Source: JBQTHP01 sp052389755 (GTDB lineage: Bacteria > Pseudomonadota > Gammaproteobacteria > Steroidobacterales > Steroidobacteraceae). From it: a stretch of DNA of 43,558 nt. Positions 39,247 to 43,558 of this stretch are shown one piece after another (position 1 is the first letter of the stretch; each line of letters opens with the position of its first letter). The notes under the pieces are model-generated. The model was not told where the DNA came from. It ran no database searches and saw only the letters and a list, made by a program, of their open reading frames with translations. The stretch covers positions 1 to 43,558 of the forward strand of contig JBQTHP010000044.1 of assembly GCA_052389755.1 (NCBI GenBank). The letters are read 5' to 3'. The position numbers were made by a program, and so were the translations under genes.

Positions 39247-39308
39247 CCCTGTCTTTTCCGCGTGCCTAGACTGATTTCGCCGTCGAGCACGGCGCGGGGG
39301 TGCGTGTC

Positions 39309-41759
39309 ATGCGTGGGGAAGTGCGGGCGACCATCCGGGCGATTCTCGGTCTCGGTGCCGCGGGCGTTGGTCTCGCGGCTGCGACCGGCGCGCTGGCTGC
39401 GGAAGAGGAGGAACGTCTCGAGGAGGTGGTAGTGGTCGGCACGCGCACGTCGGGCCACAGCGTCGATGAAAGCCTCGCTCCTGTCGATCTGGTGCTTCCG
39501 GATTCGCTACGCCGCTCTGCCGCGGTGCCGGGCGAAGTGGGTGCGGCGCTGCAGTCGTTGTTGCCATCCTTCAATCTTCCGCGCCAATCCAATTCGAACT
39601 TCGCCGACGTCGTGCGCCCGGCGCAGCTGCGCGGGCTGAGCCCCGATCAGACGCTGGTCCTCGTCAACGGCAAGAGGCGTCACACGTCCGCGACGCTCAC
39701 CACGGAGTCGAAGCTCGGCAAGGGAACGAGTCCGGTCGACTTCAATGCGATTCCCGTCGGCGCGATCAAGCGTATCGAGGTGCTGCGCGACGGCGCCGGC
39801 GCGCAATACGGCTCGGACGCCATCGCGGGCGTCGTGAACGTCGTATTGAAGGATTCCGCGGAGGGCGGAGAGGCGACCGCGAGCTTCGGACAGCATCGCA
39901 CCGATTTCGAACCGACCGATGACAGCGTTCACGACGGCGATACGATTTTCGCATCCGTCAATGCGGGCTTCGGCGCCGGCAGCGGATTCGTCAACCTGAC
40001 CGCGGAGTATCGCGACCGGGATACGACTCTGCGGTCCGGCCCCGACCAGATTCCGTTCTTCGAAAACCAGACGCCGCCCAACCTCGCGCTCCAGGGAACG
40101 CAGACGCACAAGGCCGGCGATGGGCGCATCGAGGACATCCTGTTGATGTTCAACTCGGGACTGGAGTTGGCCGGGGACCTCGAGTTGTATTCCTTCGGCG
40201 GCTATTCCAACCGCGACGCGGACGGCGCCAATTTCTTCCGCTACCCCGATTCCTCGGCGAACGTGCCATCGGTTTTTCCTGACGGATACATTCCGGTCCT
40301 CGAGGCCGAAGTCGTGGACATGTCGCTGGCCGCGGGGCTCCGGGGCCCGCTGGCGTCCGATTGGAAATGGGACGCGAGCGCCGTTTATGGCGTGAACGAC
40401 TTCGACCACGACATCACGAATTCGCTCAACGCGTCGCTGGGCGCCGCAAGTCCTACCCGCTTTGACGTTGGCGAATACAAACTCTCGCAGCTGATGCTGC
40501 GCTTCGACATGTCGCGGCCATTCGAGCTCGGCGGCCTGTCGCAGCCGGTCAATCTTGCGTGGGGCGTGGAGTACAGGACCGAAACTTACGAGACCGAGCC
40601 GGGCGATCCGGAGTCGTACATCGCGGGCCCGGTGGTCGGCGCGCCGATCGGAACGCAGGCCGGATCGGGTCTGCGGCCGAGCGAGACCGTGGACGAGGAT
40701 CGCGATGCGACGAGCCTGTATGTCGATCTGGAATCGAGCCTCACGGACGTGTTCCAGCTCGGCATCGCCGGGCGCTTCGAGGATTACAGCGACTTCGGCA
40801 GCTCTGTTAACGGCAAGATCTCCGCGCGCTACGAGCTGACGCGCTCGCTGGCCGTGCGCAGTACGATCGGCACGGGCTTCCGCGCGCCCGCACTGACGCA
40901 GGCTTTTTTCCGCGGCTCGACGACGAGCTTCGGCGAGGGCGGTCAGCTGGAGCAGGTGCTCAATCTTCCGACTAACGATCCGATCGCGCAGCTTCTCGGT
41001 GCGAGCGAGCTGGAGGCCGAGGAATCCGTTAACTACAACCTCGGATTCGTCTATCGCAACGAGGCGCGCTTCAGAGTGGCAGTCGACTTCTACCGCATCG
41101 ACATCGATGACCGGATCACGTTGTCAGAGCGCATCGGCGGCGACGCGGTCACCGCCTTCATCGAATCATCGGTCGGTATCCCGGGTGTGCTCGGTGTTCG
41201 CTTCTTTACGAACGCGGTAGATACCGAGACTGACGGCTTCGACGTCACTGCGGATTACGCGTTTGATCTGGGAGCGGGCAGTCTTGCGCTCGGCGCCGCC
41301 TACAGCCGGTCGGATACCGAGGTCGTGCAGGTCGATCCGAATCCGCCGGTGCTCGACTCGCTCGGGGTGGGCGCCGTGCTGTTCGGCGTCGAAGAGCTCA
41401 ATACACTCGAATCCGCATTCCCGGAGGACAAGCTGATCCTGACCGCGCTCTGGACGAGGGCGCGCTGGTCGGTGCTCGCGCGCGGAACCCGCTACGGAGA
41501 GGCGACGCGCGTGTTCAATTTCGGCGGTGGCTTCGAGCCGGAGCAAACCTACGGCTCGGAGTGGGGTGTGGATCTCGATGTCGAATACCGGGTCACGGAG
41601 GAATTCCGGGTCGCGATTGGCGCGAACAACCTCCTCGACGAGTATCCGGACCTCTCCAGCGCGGACATTAATTTCTTCGGCAACCTGCCTTACGACGTTC
41701 TGCAGCCGATCACGTTCAACGGCGCGTTCTACTACCTGAGGACCAGCTATCGCTTCTAA
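39309..41759 (+). CDS. TonB-dependent outer-membrane receptor
   Basis: An 816-residue receptor with a signal peptide (ILGLGAAGVGLAAATGALA). A TonB box-like ERLEEVVVVGTR is followed by the plug: LRGLSPDQTLVLVNGKRRH, IPVGAIKRIEVLRDGAGAQYGSDAIAGVVNVVLK. The barrel ends FYYLRTSYRF with a terminal Phe. Not closely like the fucose-locus receptor. Ligand unknown. It follows the SAM hydrolase gene and may be in the same operon; a nutrient released by that exported enzyme could be its ligand, but that is speculation. A GTG at 39300 is an alternative start. Confidence 0.92.
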   Translation: MRGEVRATIRAILGLGAAGVGLAAATGALAAEEEERLEEVVVVGTRTSGHSVDESLAPVDLVLPDSLRRSAAVPGEVGAALQSLLPSFNLPRQSNSNFADVVRPAQLRGLSPDQTLVLVNGKRRHTSATLTTESKLGKGTSPVDFNAIPVGAIKRIEVLRDGAGAQYGSDAIAGVVNVVLKDSAEGGEATASFGQHRTDFEPTDDSVHDGDTIFASVNAGFGAGSGFVNLTAEYRDRDTTLRSGPDQIPFFENQTPPNLALQGTQTHKAGDGRIEDILLMFNSGLELAGDLELYSFGGYSNRDADGANFFRYPDSSANVPSVFPDGYIPVLEAEVVDMSLAAGLRGPLASDWKWDASAVYGVNDFDHDITNSLNASLGAASPTRFDVGEYKLSQLMLRFDMSRPFELGGLSQPVNLAWGVEYRTETYETEPGDPESYIAGPVVGAPIGTQAGSGLRPSETVDEDRDATSLYVDLESSLTDVFQLGIAGRFEDYSDFGSSVNGKISARYELTRSLAVRSTIGTGFRAPALTQAFFRGSTTSFGEGGQLEQVLNLPTNDPIAQLLGASELEAEESVNYNLGFVYRNEARFRVAVDFYRIDIDDRITLSERIGGDAVTAFIESSVGIPGVLGVRFFTNAVDTETDGFDVTADYAFDLGAGSLALGAAYSRSDTEVVQVDPNPPVLDSLGVGAVLFGVEELNTLESAFPEDKLILTALWTRARWSVLARGTRYGEATRVFNFGGGFEPEQTYGSEWGVDLDVEYRVTEEFRVAIGANNLLDEYPDLSSADINFFGNLPYDVLQPITFNGAFYYLRTSYRF

Positions 41760-41903
41760 TGTCCTCATCCAGACGAATCGTCAGTTGCCTCGGCTGTGGA
41801 CGTTTCTCAATACCGGAATCTCTTGACGACTGAAACGTACTTCTTCGATGCAGACGATGAGAACGCTGGAGGGAACAGTCGCCACGCGGCATGATCACGG
41901 CCG

Positions 41904-42941
41904 ATGAGCCTGCGGCAGTTGTTCGGCATAGAGCACCCGATCATTCAGGCGCCGATGGCTGGCGTGCAGGGCAGTGCGCTCGCCATCGCGGTCTGCAACG
42001 CGGGCGGGCTCGGCTCGCTTCCCTGCGCCATGCTCGGCATCGACGGCATCCGCGAGGAGCTCGAGAGGATTCGGGCGCAGACGACGCGTCCCTTCAACGT
42101 CAACTTCTTCTGCCACCGGCAGCCCGACCCCAACGCGAAACGCGAACGGGTGTGGCGCGCGCTGCTCGCGCCGTACTTCGCCGAGTATGGAATCGATGCG
42201 GAGAGTATCCCCGCGGGCGCGAGTCGAATGCCGTTCGGTCGCGACGCCGCTGGCCTGATCGAGAAATTCCGACCGCCGGTCGTGAGCTTTCACTTCGGGC
42301 TGCCCTCGGCCGATCTGCTTGCGCGCGCGCGGATCTGCGGCGCAAAGATTTTGTCGTCGGCGACCACGGTCGAGGAGGCGCGCTGGCTCGAGGCCCGCGG
42401 AGTCGATGCGATCATCGCGCAAGGTCTCGAAGCGGGCGGCCATCGCGGCCATTTCCTCTCGGACGATATCACTCAGCATATGGGCACCTTCGCGCTGGTC
42501 CGCCAGATCATGAGTGTGGTGCGCGTGCCGGTGATCGCGGCCGGCGGAATCGCGGATGCCAACGGCATCGCCGCCGCGATGGCGCTCGGCGCGGCGGGCG
42601 TGCAGATCGGAACGGCCTACCTGCTGTGCCCGGAGGCCACGACGAGCGCGGTGCATCGTGCGGCACTCAAGAGCGACGCGGCCAGGCACACCGTGCTCAC
42701 GAACGTGATCACCGGCCGTCCCGCGCGCGGCATCGTGAATCGCCTCATGCGCGAGATCGGTCCGCTCAATGACGCAGTGCCCGAGTTTCCACTGGCCACG
42801 CCTGCCGTCATGGCCCTGCGGGCCAAAGCGGAAAGCCTCGGCCGCGGCGACTTTTCCCCGCTATGGGCCGGGCAGAACACGAGCGGATGCAAGAACATGC
42901 CGGCCGCAGTTCTCACGCGAGAGCTCGCCGCAACGTCATAG
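41904..42941 (+). CDS. Nitronate monooxygenase (2-nitropropane dioxygenase family)
   Basis: A 345-residue FMN TIM-barrel enzyme that oxidises alkyl nitronates such as propionate 3-nitronate. IIQAPMAGVQGSALAIAVCNAGGLGSLP is the FMN start region; H180 in AQGLEAGGHRGHF is the catalytic base of class I enzymes; AAGGIADANGIAAAMALGAAGVQIGTAYLLCPE binds phosphate. Cytoplasmic, detoxification. Gap of 144 bases from the TonB receptor; no link evident. Confidence 0.93.
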   Translation: MSLRQLFGIEHPIIQAPMAGVQGSALAIAVCNAGGLGSLPCAMLGIDGIREELERIRAQTTRPFNVNFFCHRQPDPNAKRERVWRALLAPYFAEYGIDAESIPAGASRMPFGRDAAGLIEKFRPPVVSFHFGLPSADLLARARICGAKILSSATTVEEARWLEARGVDAIIAQGLEAGGHRGHFLSDDITQHMGTFALVRQIMSVVRVPVIAAGGIADANGIAAAMALGAAGVQIGTAYLLCPEATTSAVHRAALKSDAARHTVLTNVITGRPARGIVNRLMREIGPLNDAVPEFPLATPAVMALRAKAESLGRGDFSPLWAGQNTSGCKNMPAAVLTRELAATS

Positions 42942-43094
42942 TCACCTGGTACTTTCAGGCCTCTGACAACAGCACGACCCACAAGGCGACCTCGCACACG
43001 GTGATCAAGTCGTAGAGAGCGCCCGCGTCGACATTCATTCTGCTTCTTCCAGGTATCTATGTTCTCATCGTTCGGGAAGAAAAACTCTTTCGCG

Positions 43095-43496
43095 TCACCG
43101 TAGCGGTAAAAGGCCGGCGTTTGCAGGGACAAACCCGCAGGCATCGATGTAGAAGTCCTTGAGCCGATCATCGAAGTCGACATGTAACCAGATACAACCT
43201 TCGGCCTTTGCGTGGGTTGCCGCTATTTTCACAAGTTCCGCGCCTATGCCCCGACGCTGCACTGCCGGCGCCACCATTGCGTCGATGATGAACGCGTGCA
43301 GAGCTCCATCCCAAGCCACGTTGACGAATCCCACCAGCTTCTCACCGTCGAACGCGCAAACCCATCCGAGGCTGTAATTCTTCACTTGCGATACCCAGTC
43401 GTGCTGGCCCGGAGCATGATCGAATGCCTGTGCATGAAGGCCGTTCAGCGAAGCGTTGTCGAACTCTCCGCGCCATTCGAATCTGTATGACTGCAT
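43095..43496 (-). CDS. GNAT-family N-acetyltransferase
   Basis: A 133-residue GNAT protein. The acetyl-CoA loop is VAPAVQRRGIGAELVKIAATHA (QRRGIG); DGEKLVGFVNVAWDG precedes it, and LKDFYIDACGFVPA ends the fold. Transfers acetyl from acetyl-CoA to an unknown amine. Alone at the end of the window. Confidence 0.88.
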   Translation of the reverse strand: MQSYRFEWRGEFDNASLNGLHAQAFDHAPGQHDWVSQVKNYSLGWVCAFDGEKLVGFVNVAWDGALHAFIIDAMVAPAVQRRGIGAELVKIAATHAKAEGCIWLHVDFDDRLKDFYIDACGFVPANAGLLPLR

Positions 43497-43558
43497 CGTG
43501 CCAAGGATAGGCGATCGAGGCCGAGCTGTGGTCTAGAGGGCTCGAGCCGGCCATCGCG

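Overview
The window is high-GC, densely packed bacterial DNA, most likely from a gammaproteobacterium of the Steroidobacterales/Xanthomonadales type. That placement is inference. It rests on large TonB-dependent receptors of the Xanthomonas/Caulobacter kind, Rnk and NhaR homologues, an Fe-type SodB, and a fucose locus whose gene content resembles that known from Xanthomonas. I see no rRNA, tRNA, CRISPR array or intact integrase.

Left part (1-19.2 kb). The window opens inside a cyclase-family hydrolase. Two AbrB/PIN toxin-antitoxin modules follow, each preceded by an inverted repeat, with a FAD monooxygenase between them. Next come a 41-residue membrane protein, trpS and a LysR regulator. Divergent from the LysR gene, across a near-perfect palindrome, runs an eight-gene run: superoxide dismutase, HbpS/GlcG-like protein, glutathione-independent formaldehyde dehydrogenase, PRC-barrel protein, cytochrome c, AhpD-like protein, DUF488 protein and AlkA-type glycosylase. 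Two of these genes carry apparent frameshifts. Two divergent paralogous di-heme cytochromes follow, with a Crp/Fnr regulator beyond them and a 5-4-5 palindrome between them. A DUF3187 outer-membrane protein, NhaR, Rnk, a double UspA protein and an ECF-type sigma factor complete this part.

Middle part (19.5-37.9 kb). Two copies of the 5' end of dusA lie 18.3 kb apart as direct repeats, with a 42-bp identical core. dusA is a known integration target of genomic islands. Between the copies is a complete L-fucose system. It holds two GH29-like fucosidase candidates, a beta-helix protein resembling GH141, a TonB receptor, a FucP permease, an IclR regulator and a mutarotase. It also holds every step of the non-phosphorylative pathway: fucose dehydrogenase, fuconolactonase, fuconate dehydratase, 2-keto-3-deoxyfuconate dehydrogenase and a diketo-acid hydrolase. 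An FMN 2-hydroxyacid dehydrogenase would convert the L-lactate product to pyruvate. Eight of these genes run as one minus-strand series from the TonB receptor to the hydroxyacid dehydrogenase.

Right part (38.3-43.5 kb). A lipoprotein-like SAM hydrolase family protein, a second TonB receptor, a nitronate monooxygenase and a GNAT acetyltransferase. The dusA gene body and an integrase are not in the window.
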